Below, piece after piece: positions 22,501 through 31,854 of a stretch of 64,000 nt of DNA. Under the pieces are notes generated by a model. That model did not search any database. It saw nothing but the letters and a program-made list of their open reading frames with translations, and was not told the DNA's origin. A program made the translations under genes and the position numbers. The DNA comes from Tricholomella constricta (taxonomy: Eukaryota; Basidiomycota; Agaricomycetes; Agaricales; Lyophyllaceae): contig JAACJP010000028.1 of NCBI GenBank assembly GCA_013368375.1, positions 372,001 through 436,000 on the forward strand. Direction: 5' to 3'. The stretch's first letter is position 1; each line of letters starts with the position of its first letter.

Positions 22501-23681
22501 GCGGTATAGATCTGCCGGGCATCGATGTTTTCGAGCCAGTCGACCCAGTGTTCGCGCCGAGACTGCATGATCTTGTCTGCCATGGCCTGGGACAGGCGTT
22601 TGTGTTCGGCTTTGGAAGGATGGTCGCGTACGTCCCTGAATTTGTATGCCTCGTTGCTGGCATGGCTCCTTGCGTGTTTGAGCTCCGTGAGCTCGGAGCA
22701 CCACCAGCGTTTGGAAAACGGGCAGGGTTTCTTCATGGGGACGATGTCGTTCGTCGCGATGACCTCCTGGATAATAGCAGTCAGCGTTGAGACTTTAGTG
22801 TCGAACTCATCTTTCGACGTGATGCGGCCTGCGGGGGATCGGAGGAGGAGCTTTTCAGCTAGCACATCACTGAACTTCGGCCAGTCAGCGCAGTGAAAGT
22901 TCCTGGATGGGGGGGAGGAGGTGCGGGCGACGGGGAGTTCAACCTCTGTGATGATGGGCAGGTGGTCAGTGATGGGTGGGCGTAGCCCTGGGTCGACGTC
23001 GCAGCTGATGATGGGGTCAGTAGGCCCGTGGGAGCGCCAGACGTTGTCGGGTCGCGTCCAGCGGTCACCGGCAGTCTGTAGGGTGTGACGGGCAGGGGGC
23101 AGTGCCAGGTCCATGTCGTAGTTCTGGAGGAGGTCGAGAAGGGGTTGCACGGCGTCGTCGGAGGAGTTGAGGTGGCGGTTGTCGAAGCTCTCCCAAAGCG
23201 GGTGGTGTCTGTTGAAGTCACCGAGCCAGAGCATGTGATCGCGGATAGAAGGGCGGGCAGCGTGGATGGAGGTGGCGAGGTATGCGGCGAGGTCTGTGAG
23301 GCTGTCATTATGTGTACAGTCATTATAAACATTAAATAGTGAAAGATGGCCAAAGGCGCCATTAAAGCGAACAGCTGTAATGTCAGTACTGGGTATATCA
23401 AGAAAAGTGAGGGCGTCCGAGGCGATGTTGGAGTTGATGAGGAGGATTGAGCGGGAGCGGGTGCTCCCATCGCGGCGATGGTGAGAGGGGTAGCGGACGG
23501 TCCAGAAAGGCGAGGCCTTTGTGTTGCCGAGTCGGTCTAGGTAGGGCTCCTGGAGAGCAATGACGTCCCAGTCCTCCGGTCTAGCGGAGTTAAGTACAGC
23601 CGCCTGGGCGACGTCCGACTTGCGGACGTTCTGCTGCCAGATGCGCAGTTTACTCGGGGCTTTTGGCGGTCGTCTATTCAT
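19578..23681 (-). CDS. LINE ORF2: endonuclease, reverse transcriptase, RNase H
   Basis: 1,367 residues without a stop. The N-terminus is an apurinic-type endonuclease (LRIWQQNVRKS, ALQEPYLD, LWLGDFNRHH, ITDHLPI). The reverse transcriptase follows, with YRPIGLLN, LDVQGAFPNT, GTTQGCPLS and the active-site box GFVDDSMY near residue 700 (Val replaces the more usual Ala of FADD). RNase H has YCDGSGFEGG (about 1004), YEAEIVGL, SDSQA and WTPGHVDFDPNERADELA (about 1143). A C-terminal CPHC..H..C zinc-like motif is near 1270-1285. The start codon overlaps the ORF1 stop in ATGA, which suggests translation by stop-restart coupling. The protein copies its own RNA at a nicked target. Confidence 0.95.
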   Translation of the reverse strand: MNRRPPKAPSKLRIWQQNVRKSDVAQAAVLNSARPEDWDVIALQEPYLDRLGNTKASPFWTVRYPSHHRRDGSTRSRSILLINSNIASDALTFLDIPSTDITAVRFNGAFGHLSLFNVYNDCTHNDSLTDLAAYLATSIHAARPSIRDHMLWLGDFNRHHPLWESFDNRHLNSSDDAVQPLLDLLQNYDMDLALPPARHTLQTAGDRWTRPDNVWRSHGPTDPIISCDVDPGLRPPITDHLPIITEVELPVARTSSPPSRNFHCADWPKFSDVLAEKLLLRSPAGRITSKDEFDTKVSTLTAIIQEVIATNDIVPMKKPCPFSKRWWCSELTELKHARSHASNEAYKFRDVRDHPSKAEHKRLSQAMADKIMQSRREHWVDWLENIDARQIYTANKYAVNEPSDFSSDRVPDLRTTVDGAPKIASTNREKAAALAESFFPPPPTSSSIPLSAYPCPLPGIKYFTRARILAAISQLKPHKAPGPDGIPNVVLKRCAEVLVDHLFFIFRAVLELDVYHSSWLVSTTLVLRKPGKPAYNVAKAYRPIGLLNTIGKLLSTLVAADLSHLAETHSMFPAGQFGGRPGRNTTDAMHLVTHKIKAAWRAGNVAVALFLDVQGAFPNTVRERLVHNMRERGAPRCYVKLTERMLTQRSTCLKFDDFLSEPIDIRNGTTQGCPLSMLFYAFYNAPLIHTAATGSRSETSVGFVDDSMYLAVAKTLREAHNTIADMVERPGGGFDWSLSHNSPFELSKLALMNFPRSHHDVIPPDLKLTRRNPDGSYTHQIVDTALTYKYLGVVFDPKLRWNAHFQKVIASSTWWSFQVARLSKLSGGMPPHRIRQLYNTVAVPALTYAADVWYTGIHNSPSGKKRLGSIAVTRKLIPVQRRAAKLVTGSLSTTAGDVLDVHTNLLPVDLLYHKILQRAAVRLASLPDSHPLHGPVRNAAQRYVKRHRSPLHNLFFTTGVDPRTVETVLPTRRRPNYAPSFSTHIEDNKASALREANRIHDLAPVSVYCDGSGFEGGIGASAVLYVDKAERASLRYHLGPTTKHTVYEAEIVGLTLGLHLLTKLTRSLDDTTAIGSDSQATIKALNNQRPHPGHYLLDHVHSAAEKLHVTQDRLARADARSAAKRRGNPWTDRRRRVIDIQIHWTPGHVDFDPNERADELAKTAAQGTTSSTNLLPVYLRRKPLPASIPALRQEHLTALRATWKKRWKKSPRFSAINAIDKSLPSKKFLKLVEYLDCRRSATVAQLRTGHSPLNQHLFRIHRAESPSCPHCLGITVETVRHYLLICPRYQHERHLHLRRNLKRKAESISYLLTSPDALKHLLRFVHATKRFKTSAQSARCLAAERAHEINTRARQPAARPNPLLHHI

Positions 23682-25495
23682 TGGCTAGGGCTGGGGGTGG
23701 AGTTCGCACGTCGGCGGCGACCTTTCTGCGATCCTACTGCTGTGGGGACGACAAATTCGTCCAGAGTGCCCTGGCGACGAGGTCGCTGGGCTGGCTCTGC
23801 AGCAGGATGCGCGAGGGCAGCCTGTGGGGCAGGTTTCGGCGGTAGCCCATGTTCGACTCGTGGACGGTGGATGGGTGTGACGTTCGACAGCTTGGTGGGT
23901 GCCGCGGTCCAAGTCCAGGCTTCCCCGGTGGGGAAGAATGGCATACTGTTCTCTGGGAAGCGAGTCTCCAGGTCATCACAGAGTTTCTTGAACGTTGGGC
24001 AGCTGCGGGAGGAACTCGAGTGGGAAGAGTCTGTGCCGCAAGACACGCACCGGGGTGTGAAGTTGGTTGGGCAACCGGTGGTGGGGTGCTCCGCGCTTGC
24101 GCATGAGGCACACCGCTCAGGGCTCTTGCAGGTGTTGCGGACGTGGCCGTATAATTGGCACTTGTTGCAGCGGATTGGTTCCCGTAGGTCCTTCCGTACC
24201 GCCACGACGTGGCCTTTGACGAATATACGGCCCTGTAGGAGTCTGTTAGCATCCTCGGCATTCGCGCATACCACCTTGAGGGAGGCGACGTTCTGCTTTG
24301 GAGATCGGCGGTCGATTCGCTTGAGCCACGTTGCGGACACGATGGACTTCGGCGAAAGGTCGTTGTCGAATTCGATGCTGTCGCGGTGTTCCTCGAGCGA
24401 GGGGTCGAAGATACCACCGCAGGGCACAAATCTAAAAATGAGGTTGTGAGCCTTCGCCTTTACCTTGGCTGATGACCCCAAGTGAGGCTTCAGGAGGCCA
24501 AGGTGGGCGTCGTTGGCGTATTGGCGGAATCGGTGGGCGGATTCCGCGGAGTCCATCTCGAAGAGGTATGCGCCTCGATCGAGCGACGATATCCCTCGAA
24601 TAAGGGTCTTCGTCCCGGGTTCGGGCGTGGAATCACCTTCATCGGTGATGTACCCGTTGGCCGCCAACGAGGTGTCGATGCCCGCGAGGTCCTTGTTCAT
24701 CGCTTCGCGGAGGAGGTAATTGCCAGTGGGGGAGCGGTCGGTGGGGGCCAGGTCGTCAACGGGGTTGGCCTCGATGAGAATGGTCCGGGCGGCGCGCAGC
24801 AGGCGTTGTTGCAGTCGGGTGTGTTGATCAGGGGCCGAGGGGTTGAATGTGGTGGTGGGGAGCTGAGGGGGCGGTGAGGGGCGGGGTTCAGTACCGGCGA
24901 CCGAAGCCCAGGTGGGCTGGGAGGGAGGGGGCGGTGCGATGGAGGTGGACATCTTGGCAGCTAGGAGGTTCAGGGAGGTTGTCACATCGGCCAGTTGGGT
25001 AGAGACAGTCTTGAGAGCTAAGGTTGTCTCCGCCTGTTGGGTGTCAGTGGCAGAGGAGAAGGCAGCAGATGATGTTAGCTTATCGGTGGCGGACTCCAGG
25101 CGGCTGAGCGTCTTGGCCGCTACCGCGTCGGCTAATGCATCGGAGATGCTATCCGTGATGTCGTCCTCGAGGAGAAAGGCTACGGCCAGGACGGCGTGTT
25201 TCGCATCCGTCCTCGATTCAGTCGACTTGTTGGTGAAGTTCAGAGCCGCGGTCATCAGCACTCGGACAAGCTTCGCGCGGTCGTATGTGTCGCCAGAGAG
25301 GACCCAACCCTTCAGGTCGAGCCAACGTCGGGCTTCGCGGGCGGTTTTCACCGGACCGTTCTCGCCAATCATCAGGGCGCTGATGTCGGCTCGGGTTTGC
25401 AGGTGACGTGACGGAACAGGGGTCCCAGCCAGGTTGGGACCGCTGGCATTCGGTTTCGGCGGTGGCCTGGCGTTGAAAGCCATGCCGGGGAGCAT
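23678..25495 (-). CDS. LINE ORF1: gag-like RNA-binding protein
   Basis: 605 residues. The C-terminal third has zinc-knuckle repeats (CNKCQLYGHVRNTC, CASCASAEHPTTGC, then a further Cys/His group), as in Tad/I-type ORF1 proteins that coat the element RNA. The middle (about residues 270-440) has an RRM-like esterase-free layout rich in charged residues. The last codons run PSPSQ, and the TGA overlaps the ORF2 ATG by four bases. The frame is intact. Confidence 0.9.
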   Translation of the reverse strand: MLPGMAFNARPPPKPNASGPNLAGTPVPSRHLQTRADISALMIGENGPVKTAREARRWLDLKGWVLSGDTYDRAKLVRVLMTAALNFTNKSTESRTDAKHAVLAVAFLLEDDITDSISDALADAVAAKTLSRLESATDKLTSSAAFSSATDTQQAETTLALKTVSTQLADVTTSLNLLAAKMSTSIAPPPPSQPTWASVAGTEPRPSPPPQLPTTTFNPSAPDQHTRLQQRLLRAARTILIEANPVDDLAPTDRSPTGNYLLREAMNKDLAGIDTSLAANGYITDEGDSTPEPGTKTLIRGISSLDRGAYLFEMDSAESAHRFRQYANDAHLGLLKPHLGSSAKVKAKAHNLIFRFVPCGGIFDPSLEEHRDSIEFDNDLSPKSIVSATWLKRIDRRSPKQNVASLKVVCANAEDANRLLQGRIFVKGHVVAVRKDLREPIRCNKCQLYGHVRNTCKSPERCASCASAEHPTTGCPTNFTPRCVSCGTDSSHSSSSRSCPTFKKLCDDLETRFPENSMPFFPTGEAWTWTAAPTKLSNVTPIHRPRVEHGLPPKPAPQAALAHPAAEPAQRPRRQGTLDEFVVPTAVGSQKGRRRRANSTPSPSQ

Positions 25496-25650
25496 TCTGG
25501 GAGAGAGAGAGGCAGTAGGAGTAGGTAGGAAGGTTGGTATAGCGAAAAGCCGGGGTAAGAGAGGGAATTAGGAAAGGAAATAGCGTACTCGAGCAGCGGC
25601 GACCAGGACCCCGAAAGGGATGATGGTAGTCAGAGATCAAGAAGCGTCCC

Positions 25651-25663
25651 GAAGAAGACATTT
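25651..25663. repeat. LINE target-site duplication, 5' side
   Basis: This is the second copy of GAAGAAGACATTT. The protease reading frame continues directly to its right on the plus coordinates (upstream in the gene). Confidence 0.9.
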
Positions 25664-26462
25664 GACCTGCCGGTATGAGACTAGATTGCCATGAGAAAGC
25701 AAATCAAAGATTTGAGCCTGTAGCAATTCAAAGCGACGCCGTTTGATATTGTCTTCCATGTCATCTTCAAGTTTGAAGGTCATCAAAAGGACATGAAAGT
25801 CTTTTTCCAGGCCTTGAACTTCTCCGTCAGAAGTCAATTCTAGTTCAGAAGAGGATAAGGCTGCTGGCGTCTTTGAGGCTGAAGAAGCGACCAAAGACTC
25901 TGAACTTGATTGAGAAACCAAGTGTGGGGCTGCCTTCTTGAAGCCTGGCGTAGAATCTGAGTTTTGAACTGGTACATCTGCATTGGAGACGGCTAGTCTA
26001 CGGGCATCAAATCTAAGAATTTTTTGAATGATATTTAGACGCAACAAAGCCATACCTCTTGTTGAGTGCATTGGCCTTTTTCACCAAGTACCGTGCATGA
26101 TTATATGCACGAGCTTCTTCTGCACTATATAACAAAAATATGTCATATAGTTTGTGAACGTAGTGGTATACTTACGTCTTAAATTTTGAAAAGAAGCGTC
26201 GGCTCCTCTCAGTACCTGACATAGCCATGGCCTTGGAGGACTGTTCTTTGAAATTTTTAGCATGAAAGGATTTTGCAGCTCTTGAAGAAGGACGTGCCAC
26301 CATAAGGCATCTGAATAGAGTCAGAATAGAGAGTAGCAGGAGTTATAGTTGTTTTTTTATGAATTTCATAAAATGACCGTTGAATAGGTATAGACTGGGT
26401 ATGTTATGACTAAGCAACCAGTAAATGGCAAAGATTCTCCATCGTCTTTTTAGCTGGAAAGC

Positions 26463-26623
26463 TGTGCAATTCAAATATGGCAAGATTGCACCATATGATT
26501 TGATAATAAGAAATATTGCTGGAATATGCCATATACTGCCTTACTCAACAGTAATATGGCAAGCTCCTTCTATATTTCTCAGAATGCTCAACATATTTTT
26601 CCTCAACCGCTACTCAACGTTCA
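26463..26623. repeat. Right subterminal inverted block
   Basis: The reverse complement reads GTTGAGTAAGGCAGTATATGG and CAGCAATATTTCTTA, closely matching 1590-1803. It sits inside the right array, whereas the left partner sits outside the left array, so the order of blocks differs at the two ends. Confidence 0.7.
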
Positions 26624-26739
26624 AGAATAAATATATCAAGAATGTCAATTTTTTGCACAATGTTTTCGCAACATTTCCTTTGCAGATTTTTGCCCATTCA
26701 CCATGTTACTTTTCTCTGAAGGACTTCAGTGGTGCTGTG

Positions 26740-27810
26740 CAATATGGTAGACTGTTGCCAAAATTACTTACATAATCTTTGGCGGTTCATTAAGTTTGGC
26801 AGAATCTTGTCATTCTACAATTAAACGTTGAGTAATATGAGCCGTTGAGTATTAAATAACAATACAGAGGAGTTCTTTTCTTCAAAGAGATATGGTGTAT
26901 TTTTGCCAATCTCTAATGGTATACAAATGACATTTACGGTGGAATAATACCAAATTGATATTAGGAAAGTAATACAGAGGAAAGATACCAAAATTCTGCA
27001 GAATGGCAAGGTTCCGCCAAATGTAAAAAACCGCCAAAGATTGTGTAAAAAACTCAGCAACAGTCTGCCATATCTCATACAGCACAAAATGGCAAACTCT
27101 TGCCAAAGTGATTGTGTCAATGAATATAGTGACACTCTGCCATATTGTGCAACACAGCTGATGGCTTCAATATGGTAGAATACAGCCAAAGTGATACAAA
27201 AAAGTGATATGGTGAGAAGGTGCCAAAATTCTGCAGAATGGCAAGGTTCTGCCAAAGTTGAGTGGAGGAAATAATTCAGCAAAGAACCGCCAAAGATTGT
27301 GTAAGTAAATTTGGCAACAGACTGCCATATGGCACATAATGGCAACATTCTGCCAAAGTTGAGTTGAGAGAGAACTATGGCGAGAACCTGCCAAAGGTTG
27401 TGAATGAGTACAGTAACAATCGTCATATTGAGCAACGCTGACCAAATCCTTCAATATGGTAGAATACAGCCAAAGCAACACATAAAAGGTTATATAGTAG
27501 GGGGCACCAAAATTCTGCAGAATGGCAAGATTCTGCCAAAGTTGAGTAGAAAGAACAAAACAGCAAAGTATGGCAGGATACAGCCAAAATAATACAGAAT
27601 GGATGATGGAGGTTGGCCGCCAAAGTCCTGCAGAATGGCAAGGTTTTGCCAAAGTTGAGTGGAGGGAAGAATATGGTGGGAAACTGCCAATGGTTGTCTA
27701 TGTAAATATGGTGACATTCTGCCAATTCTGTGCATAGGTACAGAGTGAACTAACTGATCACTGTAGGGTGTGAAGAAGTATGGCAGCTGTCCTCCATATT
27801 GGCATGCCAT
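26740..27810 (-). repeat. Right array of degenerate TGGCAGAA repeats (inverted)
   Basis: Read on the minus strand, units such as CAACTTTGGCAGAACCTTGCC recur many times with related spacers, the same core as the plus strand of 2080-3120. The minus-strand ORFs repeat the Leu-Trp-Gln-Asn-Leu-Ala-Ile phrase that the left array shows on the plus strand, which proves the opposite orientation. No real gene here. Confidence 0.8.
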
Positions 27811-27826
27811 ATCTGTTTTGCTGACA

Positions 27827-27852
27827 GGCCGGCTGTGCTACATCAGCCGGCC
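27827..27852. repeat. Right terminal hairpin
   Basis: GGCCGGCTG and CAGCCGGCC form a perfect 9-bp stem with an 8-nt loop. TGACA lies directly on its inner side, mirroring TGTCA at the left end. It lies 38 nt from the right boundary. Confidence 0.6.
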
Positions 27853-27890
27853 GAAGGTGTTTGGTTGACATGCTTGGTATTACTTGCCCC

Positions 27891-29482
27891 CTTGAATCTC
27901 AGCCGGTCGGATGACCACCCACGAGGCTGCAGGCGGTGCAACTGCTCAGAAATGGAAGGCAACAAACGAGGCAAGCTGTCGATTGCTCTGATGTTTCTAG
28001 AGAGTTCTGATGATATTCCCATTCGACTATATGGTCCGTGCAGAATGATACGCCACACAAGGATCTATAAAATCCGCCAGTTTGAGGGCCAGATTCACAT
28101 CTTAAGGCCTCGTCCCACTGCATTCTACTTCGTACCTCCCTCCTTCGAGGCAATGCTACTAGTGAGCCGTGATTGCTCATGTCTCATGCACGACCTTCCG
28201 TACTGAGCGTTGGGCCCACCACCGCTGGTCGCTGACGCCACTGGCGCACAAAACTCTTGATTACTGGCCTATAGACCAAACGTATGCCTCATCTATTCGG
28301 TTGCATCAATTTAACATCGCCTCTCTTCAGGAACGAGGACGGTCCCGCCAAGGTTGACTTGCGTAAGGTAGGTGTTACCTTCTCCGTTTCACCTGGGCTC
28401 ACGGAGCTCATCCCTAGAGCGGTTGTCTACACTCATGCGCCCTCCAGGACGACGTACTCTCTTATGCGCGCGTCCTTAGAAAAGTCGACCTATTTCCACA
28501 CCACGCTATCGTCAGACCTCCACCGGGGGCTCCCCCTCACAAGACCCGCATACACGCAGGTTCCCAACCCAAGGTTATGAATCACTATGCACAGCCCAGA
28601 AGGTGGGGCGGGCAGCCAGGTTTGTCTGTCCCCACCCGAAGAGCGTCGCGCAAGCGGCGTGAGGAGCAGCAGCAGGTTAAAACCCCTCACTGATCCGGGT
28701 GCATACGCGTGCGAGCCGGCCGGCATCCGTGAAGGAGCGTCGGGAGGGCATAATGTTCCCTCTTGCCTCCGCCCAAGTGGTAGGATACCCTGGCGAGCGC
28801 GGTATGCGCGTGCATATGAGAATTCGTAAGATGGGCCCTGGGTTCTTGTGCTGGAACGGTTGGGAAGGGGAGCCTGGCTCGAGGTTTCGTCCATAATGTA
28901 CGTCCGTACTGCTCGTTGCTTTCGGAGGTGCTAATGTTTGAGCCTTTTAGTACCCATGCACCGGGTCCTGATGGCGCCGCGCAGCTTCCGATGTGTTCGT
29001 TGGATGATTTGTCCGAGGGCAATTCACTCCCGTCACGTCTATGGGGCAGCGCTTGGCTTTTTCTCCCCCGCAGAGCCCAAGCTTCTATCAACGGTCTTAT
29101 ATGCCCCGTAACACACATCCGTTCTGCCATAGGGACGAAATTTCTTGATAGTCATGCCTGCCGCTGCCGTCTGGGCAAACATTCGCGGCCTCCCTCATCT
29201 TTCTTTTCTCTCTGTGAGTACGAAATATCTTGCAAACTTTTCGCTGAGTGACTGATATACACCCAGAATTTATTCATAATATTACCAGTTTTGCATAGAC
29301 ACCATCGCAAAAAATACATCCATGGACATCACAACACGCTCAGACTGCATCTTCATCACAATTCCTTCATATATTTTAGACACACCGGTTTAACACGCCA
29401 AAGACACTCACTGCATAAACCGTACATAGCATAGTTTCGGAATAACTGTGCCACACACAATCAGTAGTAACGACAGTAATGA
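27891..29482 (+). repeat. Duplicated unit, copy A, 3' part
   Basis: It starts with the right target duplication CTTGAATC, then matches copy B from TCAGCCGGTCGGATGACC onward to about 29482. Differences from copy B in the long plus-strand frames are nearly all amino-acid changing, and those frames are broken in one copy or the other, so I do not call a protein. One inner block (28573-28865) is almost identical to copy B, while its flanks are far more diverged. Confidence 0.75.
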
Positions 29483-29569
29483 ATGAATCTTTGCATACAT
29501 AAAAGACGGCCTGCTTTGAAAGAAAGACGGAGGGGAAGTATATTACGCCACCAATTGCAACGACATCGG

Positions 29570-31750
29570 TACAGCCATCGGCCTAGCGTTGACCAAAAAG
29601 TTGTTCAGCGTCCTCTTGGCGTACTAATTGTCTCTTTTGTTGTGCATTCTTCTTTCGTCAATAGCGCCCTTTACGGTCAGTCCAGAGATGTAGTCGTAGT
29701 CCCAGAATGAGTCTCTCCCTAAAGATGGCTTCAAGAGAAGCAAGTTGAAGAAGCGCCCGCCGCCACCATCACCACGTGATGCCGACGCGTCACGGCTCAG
29801 GACTGGCAGGCTTAGGCTTGCGTCGCGACCAAACCCCTCGGTCAGCTCGAGCCTCGACTCTCTCAACTTCAACGCCGGAGATGCCTGTATCGATACCACC
29901 TATAATTCAAATTTATGAATCTCACAGGCTGCAGCTTATGATCCTTCATGGCAACCGTCATTCAACGAGGATACGTGAGTTTCCTTAGTAGTATCGTGAC
30001 TGCTAGCGTCATACTGACAAGTAGACAGGGGTCTGATTTCGGCGAAACAATCTACACCCTAGATCGTGCAAAAATTAAAACACAGACCTTCGAGTCATCC
30101 TCTGGACCCTGCTGTGAATCCCGGGCCTTCCACTCACTCACTTCAATCTCAGCCGGTCGGATGACCACGCACGAGGCTGGCCAGGCGGTGCAAGTGCTCA
30201 GAAATGGAAGGAAAAAACGAGGCATGCTGTCAATTTCTCTGATGTTTCTAGAGAGTTCTGATCATATTCCCATTCGACTATGGGGTCCGTGCAGAATGAT
30301 ACGCCACACAAGGACCTATAAAATCTGCCAGTTTGAGGGCCAAACTCACATCCTAAGACCTCGTTCTACTTCATTCTACTTCGTACCTCCCTCCTTCGAG
30401 GCAATGCTACTGGTGAGCCATGATCGCTCACGACTCACGCACGACATTCCGTACTTCGCGCTGGGCGCACCGTCGCTGGACGCCACAGTCACACAAAACT
30501 CTTGATCATTGGTCTATAGACGAGAAGTATGTTTTGTCCTTGTCGGCTGCTTTAACTTAACGTTGCCTGTCCTCAGTAACAGTTACACATGACGAGGACG
30601 GCCCCACCAACGTTGACTTGTGTCAGGTAGGTCTTACCTTCTCCGTTCATTTAGCGCTCACGGAATTATCCATAGAGCGAGTGACTACACTCATACATCC
30701 TCCAGGACGACGTACTCCTAAGCAAAGTTGAGCTACTTCCACACCACGTCATCGTCAGATCTCCACCGGGGGCTCCCTCTCACAAGACCCACATGGCCGT
30801 CTCCATACACAGGCTCCCATCCCAAGGTTATGAATCACTATGCACAGCCCAGAAGGTGGGGCCGGCAGCCAGGTTTGTCTGTCCCCACCCGAAGAGCGTC
30901 GCGCAAGCGGCGTGAGGAGCAGCAGCAGGTTAAACCCCCTCACTGATCCGGGTGCATACGCGTGCGAGCCGGCCGGCATCCGTGAAGGAGCGTCGGGAGG
31001 GCATAACGTTCCCTCTTGCCTCCGCCCAAGTGGTAGGATACCCTGGCGAGCGCGGTATGCGCGTGCATATGAGAATTCGTAAGATGGGCCCTGGGTTCTT
31101 GTGCTGGAACGGTTGGGAAGGGGAGCCTGGCTCGAGGTATCGTTCTCGACGTATGTCCGTACTTCTCGTTGCTTTTGAATGTGCTAATTCTTTGAGCTTT
31201 TTAGTACCCATGCACCGGGTCCTGATGGCGCCGCGCAGCTTCCGATGTGTTCGTTGGATGATTTGTCCGAGGGCAATTTACTCCCGTCACGTCTATGGGG
31301 CAGCGCCCGGCTTTTTCTCTCTCGCAGAGCCTAAGCTTCATTCAACGGCCTTACATGCCCCGTAACACACACCCAGTCTCCCATCGCGGCGAAAATCCTT
31401 GATAGCCATGCCTGCCGCTGCCGTCTGTGCAGGCATTCACGGCCTCCCTCGTCTTTCTTTCCCCTCTGTGAGTAGCATATATCTTGCGAACTTTCCGCTG
31501 AGTACTAACCGATATACACCCAGAATTTATCCATATTATTATTATTATTCCACATCTCTCTCGGTTATACATCCATAGACATCATCACAAAGGACGCATC
31601 CAAGGACATCACACCACGCTCACACTGCACCTCGCAATTCATCCAGATATTTAAGACACATCGGTTTTACATGCCAAAGACTCACACTGCATGAACAGTA
31701 CATATCACAGTAAATAACTCTGCCGCACACAATTAGTAACGACAACATAA
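29570..31750 (+). repeat. Duplicated unit, copy B (uninterrupted)
   Basis: The full unit, including the empty insertion site near 30139-30148. A possible gene start exists: ATG at 29949, then a 54-nt in-frame intron (GTGAGT..ACAG), followed by an open frame to 30505. Its substitution pattern against copy A does not look like purifying selection. The block CACCACGTGATGCCGACGCG near 29774 resembles promoter DNA (CACGTG E-box). Identity of any product is unknown; non-coding or decayed is equally possible. Confidence 0.6.
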
Positions 31751-31854
31751 TAAACCTCAATTTCAGTCACACGTCAAAAAAGGCATGCTTTGAATGGATC
31801 AACTGGTTCCCAATAGTCTGCACCGTTGTTCCTGTAACAAGTCTTTGAGAAAGT

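Larger units (their letters stand above)
19176..25650 (-). mobile_element. Tad-type non-LTR retrotransposon, apparently full length
   Basis: The minus-strand element has a 155-bp 5' leader, ORF1, ORF2, a 3' UTR of about 385 bp and a terminal poly(A) (T run 19173-19192). It is flanked by a 13-bp target duplication. The order ORF1 (zinc knuckles), then endonuclease, reverse transcriptase and RNase H, fits the fungal Tad/I group. Both ORFs are uninterrupted and the tail is a clean 20-nt run, so the copy looks young and may be mobile. Confidence 0.9.
18005..26303 (-). pseudogene. Ulp1-like SUMO protease gene split by a LINE
   Basis: The exons 26303-26176, 26124-26056 and 26012 onward read in one frame into the LINE's target site. 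The same frame resumes at 19162, giving QVKCLLQKLDAPQ across the original junction. Downstream exons carry WLSCSVIDYFIE, VDQHWLLLYADLHEKQ (catalytic His), LDSWRP (Asp) and QRNGNDCGIYT (Gln and nucleophilic Cys). This is the order of the C48/Ulp1 cysteine protease fold, which removes SUMO-like modifiers. The stop is at 18005. The N-terminal half is basic and Ser-rich. With the LINE in place, translation ends about five codons past the break (reading LLRDAS), so the protease domain is lost. Apart from the insertion the frame looks undamaged, so the insertion is probably recent. Confidence 0.85.
1402..27890 (-). mobile_element. Giant KDZ-type DNA transposon with TET/JBP and Ulp1 cargo
   Basis: The element is 26,489 bp long and is flanked by an 8-bp direct repeat. 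It is defined by comparison with an uninterrupted copy of its target in the same window. It holds a KDZ transposase, a TET/JBP-like dioxygenase, a Ulp1-like cysteine protease, two coiled-coil proteins, a small CxxC protein and a basic-N-terminus protein, plus large non-coding repeat blocks. The two ends carry degenerate inverted repeats: the motif AAACACC starts 29 nt in from both ends, followed by TGTCA. Subterminal blocks and short-repeat arrays lie in opposite orientations at the two ends. A nested LINE of about 6.5 kb sits inside; without it the element was about 20.0 kb. Association of TET/JBP genes with KDZ transposons is established for Agaricomycetes, and 8-bp duplications fit KDZ/Zisupton elements. 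Strand is given as that of the transposase. Confidence 0.85.

Noticed and set aside
26821..27810. Minus-strand ORFs over the right array
   Set aside because: Same reason: repeat translation without gene features.
1402..27890. Alternative idea of a Starship-type giant element
   Set aside because: No tyrosine recombinase (captain) gene is seen at either end, the duplication is 8 bp and the transposase is KDZ type.
28490..29130. Overlapping ORFs on both strands in the duplicated unit
   Set aside because: Frames are not kept between copies A and B, and changes are nearly all amino-acid altering.
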